DNA from: Verrucomicrobia bacterium TMED40
GTDB taxonomy: Bacteria; Verrucomicrobiota; Verrucomicrobiia; Opitutales; Seribacteraceae
Direction of reading: 5' to 3'
DNA length: 11,046 nucleotides
Assembly (NCBI GenBank): GCA_002167605.1
Contig: NHCT01000009.1
Span: 12,535 to 23,580 of the forward strand
Below are positions 1 to 8,100 of this stretch, piece by piece; within the stretch, counting starts at the first letter, position 1; the number at the start of each line of letters is the position of its first letter. A model generated the notes under the pieces. It was not told the origin of the DNA. It did no database searches and was given only the letters and a program-made list of their open reading frames with translations. The position numbers and the translations under genes were made by a program.

Positions 1-2
1 AC

Positions 3-914
3 GGACAGGGGGTTCACTTTAGCGGACCGGGATTGGAAACCCATGCTGATGCATGGTTCGAGAAAGTGAGTCTATGGCTTGCTCAAAAAAGGAATGCTAC
101 AAAATATAAATTTTCCTTTGGTGCGATTGCGGATTGTCAATATTGTAGCGGTCCGAACCGGGGGTCCAGGCACTATTCATCTTCTGCCCGGAAGCTTCAG
201 GAATCCGTAAAGGAACTGAATACTCACGATCTCAAATTTGTGATTCACCTCGGTGATTTCATTGATCGGGACTATGACAGTTTTGATAAGGTCCTGCCGA
301 TCTATCAAACTTTGAAAATGCCTGCCTATCATGCTCTCGGAAATCATGATTTCGATGTAGCTGATAAATGGAAAGCCAAAGTGCCCGATCGAATGGGCAT
401 GAAGTCAAAGTATTATGAGTTCAAAGTCGAAGATTGGCGGTTCATCGTTTTGGACGGAAACGATGTCAGTTTTCACGCCTACCCAAAGGATAGTTCAGAA
501 TACAGGGAAGCAGAGGTATACTACCAGGAGAACAAGGTTCGTTCCCCAAAATGGAATGGTGCGGTTGGAAAAGAACAGCTTTCCTGGATACGAAAAATTT
601 TAGAGGTAGCCCAAGAAAAAGGAGAGAAGGTTGTCCTGTATTGCCATTTTCCGGTCTATCCAGCCGATCCTCATAATTTATGGAATGCGAAGGAAGTGAT
701 TTCAATGCTCGAAGAGTTTTCCTGTGTGAAGGCATACATCAACGGTCATAACCACAAGGGAGCCTATGGCATGAAGGAGGGCATTCATTACCTAACCCTG
801 AAGGGAATGGTGGAAACGGAAAACAGTGCGTACTCTATTATACATGTTCATCAGGATGAGCTAAAGGTCACGGGCTATGGAAGAGAGTTCGACCGAAGCT
901 TATTGCTTAGATAA
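3..914 (+). CDS. SGNH-hydrolase tail fused to ADPRibase-Mn-like metallophosphoesterase (5' partial)
   Basis: The reading frame is open to the left edge, so the true start lies outside the window; TTG at 33 is unlikely to be the start because coding sense continues upstream of it. The first codons read GQGVHFSGPG, resembling the last conserved block of SGNH/sialate O-acetylesterase-type hydrolases (GVHFxxxG with the catalytic His, here codon 15-17), followed by a helix ending in WL. The rest is a calcineurin-like phosphoesterase: ADCQY (Asp codon 132-134), GDFID (255), GNHD (342-350), CHFPVYP (His 645-647) and NGHNH (747-755). The D-x-Q first motif, the HFPVYP and GHNHKGAYG blocks and the HVHQDELKVTGYGR ending match the ADPRibase-Mn family (human ADPRM), which hydrolyses ADP-ribose, CDP-alcohols and related diphosphates. 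All metal-binding motifs look intact. Phosphoesterase identity is firm, substrate inferred, fusion probable. The next gene begins 78 nt downstream. Confidence 0.85.
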   Translation, partial: GQGVHFSGPGLETHADAWFEKVSLWLAQKRNATKYKFSFGAIADCQYCSGPNRGSRHYSSSARKLQESVKELNTHDLKFVIHLGDFIDRDYDSFDKVLPIYQTLKMPAYHALGNHDFDVADKWKAKVPDRMGMKSKYYEFKVEDWRFIVLDGNDVSFHAYPKDSSEYREAEVYYQENKVRSPKWNGAVGKEQLSWIRKILEVAQEKGEKVVLYCHFPVYPADPHNLWNAKEVISMLEEFSCVKAYINGHNHKGAYGMKEGIHYLTLKGMVETENSAYSIIHVHQDELKVTGYGREFDRSLLLR

Positions 915-950
915 TGAATTTTCTCATCTGCTTAAACTTCCTTTAAACCG

Positions 951-966
951 GGTTCAAGAATGAACC
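951..966. repeat. Short perfect inverted repeat (hairpin)
   Basis: GGTTCA (951-956) and TGAACC (961-966) are perfect reverse complements around an AGAA loop, extendable by one G-T pair. The repeat lies in the 78-nt gap between the two metallophosphoesterase genes and ends 26 nt before the second one. No T-run follows, so it is not a standard intrinsic terminator. It could be a mild RNA stem, an operator half-site pair, or chance. Confidence 0.4.
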
Positions 967-992
967 TCTGTCTGTGAATCTCCGATAACCGT

Positions 993-2174
993 ATGAAATT
1001 ATTCTTGCCCATCCTCCTCTCATTAACATCTCTTATTCTCTCCTCTTCCCTGAAGGGGTCTAAGGGTATTGAGGAAGGTCTTTTTACCTGGACGGATTCA
1101 CCTTCCACCACGCTAAATGTGATTTGGCTAGTGAAAGATAAAGCCCCAACCCTTTTTCTTTGGGGCAAAACAGATGATCAATTGCCAAGTTCCGCGGAGG
1201 TTCGAAGACATCCTTTTTACAAAGGTTCCAAATTAGAAGTTTGTCAGGTCCAGCTTACAGAATTGAGTCCAAATACAGGTTATCGGGTATTTTTGGGCGA
1301 TAAGGAATTTCGTGCCCGAACCCTACCAACGAAACGACCGGAATGCATCCGTTTTGTGACCGGTGGGGATATGATGCATTCTTCCGATTGGCATAAGGAT
1401 GGAGTGAAGGCAATGGCATCCAGATCTCCCCATTTTGCACTGTTGGGAGGAGATCTGGCTTATGCAGACGGAAAGTCTTGGGAGCGGTGGCTCGACTGGA
1501 TTGAGGTGTACGCAGATCATGCAGTTACAAAAGACGGGTACTCTATTCCATTTATTGTGGCGATTGGCAATCATGAGGTGAATGGCGGGTATGGAAAAAC
1601 GCCCAAAGAGGCACCTATGTTTTACAACCTTTTTCCTTTTCCCAGAAAGTTAACCTCCTTCTACGCGATCGATTTATACGAAGATTTATCCGTGGTGGTA
1701 CTCGACTCCTCCCATACATATTCCATTGAAAGTCAGGTCGAGTTTTTACAATCCTCGCTTTCTTCGCGTAAGGATCGTACCCACTTATTTGCTCTCTATC
1801 ATTTCCCCGCTTACGGAATTATGAAGGGTGGTTTGAATAGCCCCATAAGTAAAAGTATGAGAGAACATTGGGTTCCTTTGTTTGATCAATATGGTCTGGA
1901 TGCGGCATTTGAAAACGACCACCATGTTTACAAGCGTTCCAAACTTTTGAAGGGCGACAAAACAGATCAAGATGGTACGCTTTATATTGGCGATGGAGCC
2001 TGGGGTGTAAGGACTCGGGAGCCCGGCGCCAAAGAGTACTGGTATGTTGAAAAATTCGAGCCAACCCGCCATGTAATCGAAGTTGAAATCAAAGACAATG
2101 TGCGGACATACCGTGCGATCAACCATGACAAAAAAGTTTTTGATGAGTTCGTTGACGAGCGAGACGATGATTAA
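993..2174 (+). CDS. Exported purple-acid-phosphatase-like metallophosphoesterase
   Basis: A hydrophobic N-terminus (residues 1 to about 19, MKLFLPILLSLTSLILSSS) is a signal peptide. Residues ~28-110 resemble the beta-sandwich (fibronectin-III-like) domain that precedes the catalytic domain in purple acid phosphatases, ending in LSPNTGYRV. The phosphoesterase domain follows: GGDMMH (D126), GGDLAYADG (D154, Y157), GNHE (N193, H194), YHFP (H270) and ENDHHVYKR (307-315). The Y157 ligand position and the final H-x-Y-K/E-R context point to the PAP group. In the last motif the usual G-H-x-H reads N308-D309-H310-H311, so the first metal-site His is Asp. Length (393 aa) is normal for the family. Likely role: envelope or extracellular phosphomonoesterase or diesterase, substrate unknown. 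No Shine-Dalgarno sequence is visible before the ATG. It may be co-transcribed with the upstream phosphoesterase gene, although the gap is 78 nt. Confidence 0.85.
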   Translation: MKLFLPILLSLTSLILSSSLKGSKGIEEGLFTWTDSPSTTLNVIWLVKDKAPTLFLWGKTDDQLPSSAEVRRHPFYKGSKLEVCQVQLTELSPNTGYRVFLGDKEFRARTLPTKRPECIRFVTGGDMMHSSDWHKDGVKAMASRSPHFALLGGDLAYADGKSWERWLDWIEVYADHAVTKDGYSIPFIVAIGNHEVNGGYGKTPKEAPMFYNLFPFPRKLTSFYAIDLYEDLSVVVLDSSHTYSIESQVEFLQSSLSSRKDRTHLFALYHFPAYGIMKGGLNSPISKSMREHWVPLFDQYGLDAAFENDHHVYKRSKLLKGDKTDQDGTLYIGDGAWGVRTREPGAKEYWYVEKFEPTRHVIEVEIKDNVRTYRAINHDKKVFDEFVDERDDD

Positions 2175-2191
2175 TAATTTAGTACTATTTG

Positions 2192-2197
2192 TATAAT
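2192..2197 (+). promoter_or_regulatory. Candidate -10 promoter element
   Basis: TATAAT, a perfect match to the sigma-70 -10 consensus, lies 30 nt before the ATG at 2228 in an AT-rich gap. No good -35 hexamer is visible at 16-18 nt spacing, so this rests on one element. A transcript starting about 7 nt downstream would exclude an alternative ATG at 2189, in agreement with the start chosen for the hydrolase gene. Confidence 0.35.
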
Positions 2198-2212
2198 CTA
2201 GCCTTGTTCTTC

Positions 2213-2218
2213 AAGGAG
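2213..2218 (+). promoter_or_regulatory. Ribosome-binding site deciding the hydrolase start
   Basis: AAGGAG sits 9 nt before the ATG at 2228. This supports that start over an in-frame ATG at 2189, which would place 13 extra residues before the signal peptide. It is the strongest Shine-Dalgarno sequence in the window; most other starts here have none. Confidence 0.65.
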
Positions 2219-2227
2219 CTATCTCAA

Positions 2228-3013
2228 ATGATGGGTTGTATGAAAAATCTATTCATTTCGATCATTCCACTATTTTTACTTGGTTCGTTATTTGCCCAAC
2301 GCGAACAGCCAGAAGTTCGGACATTGGATACAAAATTTTCTAAAGGTACAAAATGCTTAAATCCTGAATATCTTTTATTCTCTGCAAAGGCAAAGGGGGA
2401 TAAGAAACCTGCCCTTTTGATCTACCTGCACGGAGCTGGAGGGGTCGGGGATGATGTCGGTCGCTTGCAGGGACAGGCCCGAGCACTGCTCGAAGGAATA
2501 AACCAGTTTGGAAAAGGACCGTGTCACATTGTGGCCCCCCAATGTTCACGTACTCGTAAGGCTGGTGGTCGAGGTACCTGGGAATCCAGTGACTTGGACC
2601 TCTTGCTTAAAGGACTGAGTACAAGTTTGAACTTTGATTCAAAAAGAATCTATCTAACCGGTAACAGTATGGGTGGATACGGTTCCTGGACATGGGGTGG
2701 AAACAGCCCCCACCATTTTGCGGCCATTGCCCCAGTGGTTGGTGGAATCGGACCGGGTGGACCCAAGGATGTGACTACGGAACTCGATCAATGGGCTGCA
2801 AATTTAGCCAAGGTGCCGGTATACGCATTCGCGGGAGCTAAGGATAAGGTAGTTCCTGCGGAACGTTCGGTTCGAATGGTCGATGCCATAAAAAAAGCCG
2901 GGGGCAAAATCGCAAAAATCAAAGTCTATGAGGATCAGGGTCACAATGCCCGGCAAGTAGTTTATTCAAGTAAGGAATTTTACGATTGGATGTTCAGTCA
3001 GAAAAGAAAGTAG
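2228..3013 (+). CDS. Exported alpha/beta hydrolase (predicted esterase/peptidase, dienelactone hydrolase-like)
   Basis: The start at 2228 gives a clean signal peptide (MMGCMKNLFISIIPLFLLGS, cleavage near LFA-Q). The mature protein is a compact alpha/beta hydrolase: oxyanion-hole strand LIYLHGAGG, then a VAPQC block, the nucleophile elbow GNSMGGYG (S147, counting from 2228), AGAKDKVVP carrying the acid (D206), and DQGHNA with the base (H239). The GNSMGG elbow with a long segment before it fits the 'predicted peptidase'/phospholipase-carboxylesterase group common in PVC genomes, often secreted and linked to polysaccharide or ester breakdown. The triad looks complete, so the enzyme should be active; the substrate cannot be read from the sequence. 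It ends 45 nt from the 3' end of the convergent ADP-ribosylglycohydrolase-like gene. No convincing terminator hairpin is seen between them. Confidence 0.85.
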   Translation: MMGCMKNLFISIIPLFLLGSLFAQREQPEVRTLDTKFSKGTKCLNPEYLLFSAKAKGDKKPALLIYLHGAGGVGDDVGRLQGQARALLEGINQFGKGPCHIVAPQCSRTRKAGGRGTWESSDLDLLLKGLSTSLNFDSKRIYLTGNSMGGYGSWTWGGNSPHHFAAIAPVVGGIGPGGPKDVTTELDQWAANLAKVPVYAFAGAKDKVVPAERSVRMVDAIKKAGGKIAKIKVYEDQGHNARQVVYSSKEFYDWMFSQKRK

Positions 3014-3058
3014 ACTGTAAGTGAAGCTCCATTGAAGAGCATCAAAATACTCGTATTA

Positions 3059-3961
3059 TCAGTCCTCGGAAGCATTAGTTTCAAGAAACTGATCGAGGCA
3101 CTTTGCGGATTTTAAATCCGCGACCCAATGATCGGGAATGGAGTAAATTCCATTGGTTGCCCCTAAGAGCATACCCAAAGCTAATCCACGGGCGCAGTTA
3201 TCTCCACCTGCCATTGCATTCTCAATGAATGCTGTCTCGATTTCATCTCCGTGTTTTAGGGCAAGGTAAAGAACCGAGGGGAGGGCGGATGAAATTGAAC
3301 AAGCCGGTCCAAGTTTGGCGATTGCTTCCACTGCGTTCTGTGAGAGTACGCTATTTGCCGATTGGAGGGCCCACTCAGGGGCCGTTTCTTTAAGTGTATC
3401 AAGTAAACTAGCACCATGCACAAGTCGATAGCCTGCTTTGGCGAGAAAGGTTGCGGATTCTTCGGCCTCTTTGGATCGATGGGTAAGCATGGTTTGTTCA
3501 ACCGCCGCTTTAACCACCTCATTTTCGGAAGAATTCGAAAGAAATGCAACAAGTGGGGCAATCCTAGCCGGGCCGGCAATTTCCACTGAATCGCTACCTG
3601 CTTGAGTCTTGTCAGTTTGGTTTTGAGCCTGGGCCAAGGTCGATTTAGTCGCACCGTCTATATAATCATTATAGTCCGGCCACATACCAAGCTAGTGATC
3701 CATAAAATGAGAAGAATTCCATGTTTTTTCTTTTGTTAGAAATTTCAACAGGCATAAGGCTTGATCACCCACATGTCCCTGATCCCCCGCTTGCTTATGT
3801 GGATGGTAAGAATCGCCCCCAGGTGCTTTGTAGTGAGCGATCCGCCCATGTTTTTGAGCAAGCTCATTCGTGTCATAGATCCAATGAACTCCAAGGGATA
3901 GAGCATCTGCACAGTATGAGCCATAGAGAAGCCCGGTTTGTCTGTCTTTGAGTTTGTTCAT
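3059..3961 (-). pseudogene. ADP-ribosylglycohydrolase-family gene interrupted by in-frame TAG
   Basis: Read on the minus strand from ATG at 3961, the first 89 codons (GLLYGSYCADALSLGVHWIY, later HVGDQALCLLKFL) match the N-terminus of the DraG/ARH fold. A TAG follows at 3694-3692. The same frame then continues with LGMWPDYNDYIDGATKSTL and ends with AGGDNCARGLALGMLLGATN, the C-terminal metal-motif region of the family. The two parts are exactly in frame (276 nt from one ATG to the next, divisible by 3), so this is one substitution and not a frameshift. Without the stop the protein would be about 300 residues, a normal family length. No signal peptide is present, so it is cytoplasmic. The metal motifs are diverged (VGDQ and GGDNCAR against the usual TDDT and GGDTD). 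Possibilities are a recent pseudogene, a sequencing error, or a suppressed stop. A downstream ATG at 3685 could give a 208-residue product without the N-terminal motif, unlikely to be active. Confidence 0.8.
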
Positions 3962-4099
3962 TAAGGGACATAGTATTGAGTTTCTTGATTATGGAAAGCT
4001 TACAGGTTTTGCGTTCATCTCCCGAAAGTTATCATTTGAATAGTAAAAGAGTTTTGTCTTTTTCCGTAAGAAAAGAATGATAGAGGATATACTTATTTT
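3962..4099. promoter_or_regulatory. Divergent intergenic region
   Basis: This 138-nt AT-rich gap separates the minus-strand ADP-ribosylglycohydrolase-like gene from the plus-strand operon, so it should hold promoters for both. On the plus strand TTGTCT (4054-4059) and AATGAT (4076-4081), spaced 16 nt, are a weak sigma-70-like pair. A GAGG at 4084-4087 is a weak, distant ribosome-binding site for the ATG at 4100. No strong operator palindrome is visible. The assignment rests mostly on gene orientation. Confidence 0.45.
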
Positions 4100-5128
4100 A
4101 TGAAAATGCTCCTGTCCCGCCTCTCTACACCAACCCTGTTGTGCTGTTTGTTCTTTTCTTCGGTCCCTGTTTGGGCAGACCACCACGGAAAAAGTACTAC
4201 CCCTCTGTTGCAGACTGGAGACCGGATAGCCCTGGTGGGTGGCGGCTTGATCGAGCGGGCCCGCTTGAACGGTTACTTGGAGACTGCTCTTTCGGTAGGT
4301 GCAGGTTACAAGGTCAAGGATTTAAGGTTTCGTAACTTGGGGTGGAGCGGAGACACGGTTTTCAATGATGCCCGTTCCTACTTTGGGAAACCCCGGGAGG
4401 GCAGGGATCGGTTAAAGAAAATTATTAGCGAGTGGAAGCCCAATGTTGTTTTACTCAATTACGGGGCGGAGGTTGCCTTGTCCGCAGGACGAGCGTGGAC
4501 CGACGAAGCTTCGGCAAGCAAGCGTTCCGCCGCGGGTTGGGAAGAGAGCGTGGCGGTGTTTCTGGAAGGATACGCAAAGATGATCGAAGAAATCAGGAAA
4601 GACCCCGGGGAGGGTCCAAGGGAAATCGTCGTAATCGTGCCGCCTCCGTTGGAAAACCTCGGAAGCCCCTTGCCCGATCATCGTGAATCCAACCAACGTA
4701 TGTCCAAGGTGCGGGATGCTCTCCAAGGCTTCGCCCAGAAGAACAATGCCCGCTTCGTCGATCTTTTCGGGGCCATGGGGGGAGACGAGTTTGACGGGGA
4801 AGTTTCCGCTGATGGATGGACCCATGATGGCCTTCATTTTACGCAAACGGGCTATCGGGCGTTGGCTAGGCAATTGGCCATAGGTTTGGACTACGGGACT
4901 TTTCCTTCCGTGCCATTGGCCGATAAGCTAAGAAAGGGGATCATTGAGAAGAACCGTTTGTTCTTTCACCGCTGGCGTCCGGCCAATGAGACCTACCTTT
5001 ACCTTTTCCGCAAGCACGAACAGGGAAACAACGCCAAGGAAATTCCTCAGTTTGACCCGATTATCGAGAAACGGGAACATGAAATCGAGCAACTCAGAAA
5101 CCAACTCTTTAAGAATTCCCAAGGGTAA
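4100..5128 (+). CDS. Exported SGNH/GDSL-fold protein, PVC haem-operon type
   Basis: A signal peptide (residues 1-26, ending VPVWA-D) precedes an SGNH-like domain. The blocks can be followed in order: block I RIALVGGGLIER (42-53), block II RNLGWSGDT (R78-N79 to G84-D85), block III LLNYGAEVAL (118-127) and block V HDGLHF with the D243-x-x-H246 dyad. Block I has GGGL where GDSL would be, so the classical serine nucleophile is absent, and block III lacks the N of GxND. The C-terminal ~75 residues (FFHRWRPANETYLYLFRKHE, then EIEQLRN) are a family-specific extension that, from memory of PVC genomes, is typical of SGNH proteins encoded beside the large CxxCH haem protein, as here (20-nt gap). It may be a binding or processing partner of the haem protein rather than an ordinary esterase; that role is inference. 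It is the first gene of the probable four-gene operon. Confidence 0.8.
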   Translation: MKMLLSRLSTPTLLCCLFFSSVPVWADHHGKSTTPLLQTGDRIALVGGGLIERARLNGYLETALSVGAGYKVKDLRFRNLGWSGDTVFNDARSYFGKPREGRDRLKKIISEWKPNVVLLNYGAEVALSAGRAWTDEASASKRSAAGWEESVAVFLEGYAKMIEEIRKDPGEGPREIVVIVPPPLENLGSPLPDHRESNQRMSKVRDALQGFAQKNNARFVDLFGAMGGDEFDGEVSADGWTHDGLHFTQTGYRALARQLAIGLDYGTFPSVPLADKLRKGIIEKNRLFFHRWRPANETYLYLFRKHEQGNNAKEIPQFDPIIEKREHEIEQLRNQLFKNSQG

Positions 5129-5148
5129 TCACCACCTAGCTTTTTCCC

Positions 5149-8100
5149 ATGAAAACCTCCTTTTTCTCCTTTACCTTTTTGCTTCTTACAGGATGCATCG
5201 CCTTCGGCCAGCGTGGCTTGACCAAGATTCCGGATACCGCGATCCAAGCCCAACTTGATTCCTTCGTGCTTCCGGAAGGAGCAAAGATCAACCTGTTTGC
5301 GAGTGAACCGGTCGTGCGCAATCCGATTCATATGAACTGGGACTCCCAGGGTAGGTTATGGGTAGTGGGCAGCCCACTTTACCCACACATCAAACCCGGT
5401 CAGGAGGAATCGGACCACTTGGTCGTGCTCGAAGATACCAATGGCGACGGGGTGGCCGACAAGCATACTGTATTTGCCGACGACCTGCATATCCCCACTG
5501 GGGTTCTACCGGGAGACGGGGGAGTATATGTAGCCAACAGCAACGATGTTCTTTTTCTCAAGGATACCAACGGAGACGGTAAGGCTGACCAACGACGGGT
5601 TATTCTTTCGGGCTTCGGAACCGAAGACACTCACCACATTGTTCATACCTTCCGTTGGGGTCCCGAGGGAATGATGTGGCTCAACCAATCGATCTATATC
5701 CACACCCACCTTGATACCCCTTATGGCATTCGGCGTCTTTTGGGTGGGGGAATGTGGCATTACCGTCCTGAGACCCGGCGATCGGAGGTCTTTATGAAGG
5801 GCCTGGTCAATCCGTGGGGTCATGTTTTCGACGAATGGGGGCAGAGCTTCATGACGGACGGGGCAGGGGGGCATGGGATCAACTTCGTTTTTCCGCGTTC
5901 GGTTTTCGCAGCCTCCCCCGGAGCCCGCCGAAAATTGGAAGGCCTCAATCCTGGTCAACCCAAGCTGTGCGGGTTGGAGATCCTTTCCGGCAGTCACATT
6001 CCCGATGAATGGCGTGGAGCGCTGGCGTCACCTGACTTTCGAGGTCACCGGATCAAGACCTACCGCCTGACCGACAAAGGAAGTGCGTATCAATCGACCG
6101 TAGGGGAGGATTTGGTTGCATCCAAGCACGGGGCTTTCCGGCCGATCGATGTAAAGATGGGGCCGGACGGAGCCATCTATGTGGCCGATTTATATAATCC
6201 GATCATCCAACACGGCGAAGTGGATTTTCGTGACCCCAGACGGGATCATAAGCATGGACGAATCTGGCGGATCAGTTTTCCGGAAAACCCCCCGGCGCCT
6301 TTTGCCAAGCCTTCCGAAATGAATGCCATGGCTTTGGCAGAAGCGTTGCTTTTTTCCGAAGAGAATATTGTCAGGGAACTGGCCACGGCAGAATTGCGAA
6401 CCCGTAAACCTGATGACATGTTGTCGGTATTAAATTCGCTGGAATTGAAAAATGATCTCCATGTAGTCCGTCGGGTTTGGGCAACTCAGGCATTAAACCG
6501 ATTGGATATTGGCTTGGCCAAGGGATTGACCCAATCAAAGTCGCACAAAGCAAGGGCGGCCGGACTGCGTGCCCTCTATTACGATGCATCCAATAAAAAA
6601 TACAAAAACATTCTGCCCATTGCTGAAGGAGCAGTGTCGGACCCGTCTCCTCATGTTCGTCTTTGGGCAGTGAGTTTGTTGGCTCAGCTTGATGATCCCA
6701 AGACCGTACCCATTGCCCTCAGGGCGCTTGACGGTATTGATGCGGACGACTTTCTGGACTTTGCCGTCTGGTCAATCTGCCGGGAGCACCGTGACCGCTG
6801 GGTGGACGAGATGAAGAAAAACGGAAAAAACCCTTTCGCAAATCTGTCTCAGTTACTTTTTGCGTCCTCTGCGATTGGAGAACAGTTGGGAGCCGATCAA
6901 ATACTCGCCTCTCTTTCCGAAGGCAATATCAAGCAGGATCAGACGGTTTGGGAGATCGCCAACTGGATGGCGAACGAGGGGTCCCCGGCTCATTTGTCCA
7001 AGCTTCTTGGACTTGCAACGGAAACAAAATCAGTCAGCAGGCAACACGCCTTCCTGAATGCCTTGCTCACTGCAAAAAAGCTAAGAAAAATAAACCCTTC
7101 CGGAACGGAGCGCATTGCACTCTTTCTCCAAAGTGAAAACGATACTGTTTTTGGAGTGGCGGCTCAATTGGCCGGCTTGTGGAAAGTCGAGTCCTCCCGC
7201 CCGGAAATGGAAAAGATTCTCAACGAGGAGAGTGTCCCTAAAGCTCGGATCAAGGTGGCCTTGGAGTCTCTGATTTCTTTGGGAGGAGAAAAAACGAGTT
7301 CCTACCTAAACCAACTCTTTGGTAACCCCAAGACGACTTACATGAGAAAAGCCATGGTGGTTACCGCTCAGTTGAAGGTTCAGCCGATCCTCGCCGCCCG
7401 CCGGGCGGTCAAACTTCTGCAGGGAGCACCGGATGGAAAAGACAAGTTTGGGATTTATGCCGCTTTTCTAGGCAACCGAGGAGCAACACGGGCTTTGGCC
7501 ACGGAAATCAGCCAAGTCGACTTATCCGAGCCCATTGCCTTGCAGGGATTGCAACTCGCCGAGAGTTCGCCCACTCGGCCCAAGGAACTCATTGCTGCGA
7601 TTCAAAAGGCCGGTGGCCTGAAGCCCATGAAAATGAGCCTGACCCTTTCAGAGATGACGACCATGATCGAGCGCGTAGCGGCACGGGGCGATGCGGCACG
7701 GGGAGAAAGCATCTACCGAAGGCAGAATCTGCAATGCGTGGCTTGCCATGCGATCGGGGAAGTGGGTGGAGTGATCGGTCCCAATATGGTTTCCATCGGA
7801 GCGAGTGCCCCGATGGACTACTTGATCGAGTCTCTCCTCGAACCGAGCAAGAAGATCAAGGAAGGGTATCATACCAACTTGGTGACCTTGAAGAACGGAG
7901 ACGCTCATGCAGGCGGAATTGTCAGCGAAAGCAAGACCGAGTTAGTTATTCGAGACCTTACCGGTAAACATAACCGAATTGCCAAGGCCGACATTACAAG
8001 CCAGACAATTTCCCCTGTCTCCCTCATGCCCGTTGGCTTGACCACACAGTTGCGTGAGGACGAATTCGTCGATCTTGTCCGTTTCATGTCTGAACTCGGT

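Noticed and set aside
3041..3058. Small palindrome AATAC-TC-GTATT between convergent genes as a bidirectional terminator
   Set aside because: The stem is short and AT-rich with a 2-nt loop that must open further, and there is no T-tract on either strand.
3692..3961. Two separate genes for the ADP-ribosylglycohydrolase halves
   Set aside because: Both parts are in one frame, separated by one stop, and together make one full-length family member; a natural two-gene split is less likely.
4451..4873. 140-codon minus-strand ORF inside the SGNH gene
   Set aside because: It mirrors the coding strand of a clear SGNH-family gene, and its translation shows no recognisable motif or signal peptide.
5431..5590. 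Similar GATACCAAyGGmGACGG segments as a DNA repeat
   Set aside because: The similarity comes from two protein-level DTNGDG calcium-type loops, with synonymous differences; not a DNA repeat element.
5506..5997. 163-codon minus-strand ORF within the haem-protein gene
   Set aside because: It is antisense to a conserved propeller domain, in GC-rich coding sequence where such shadows are common; no family features.
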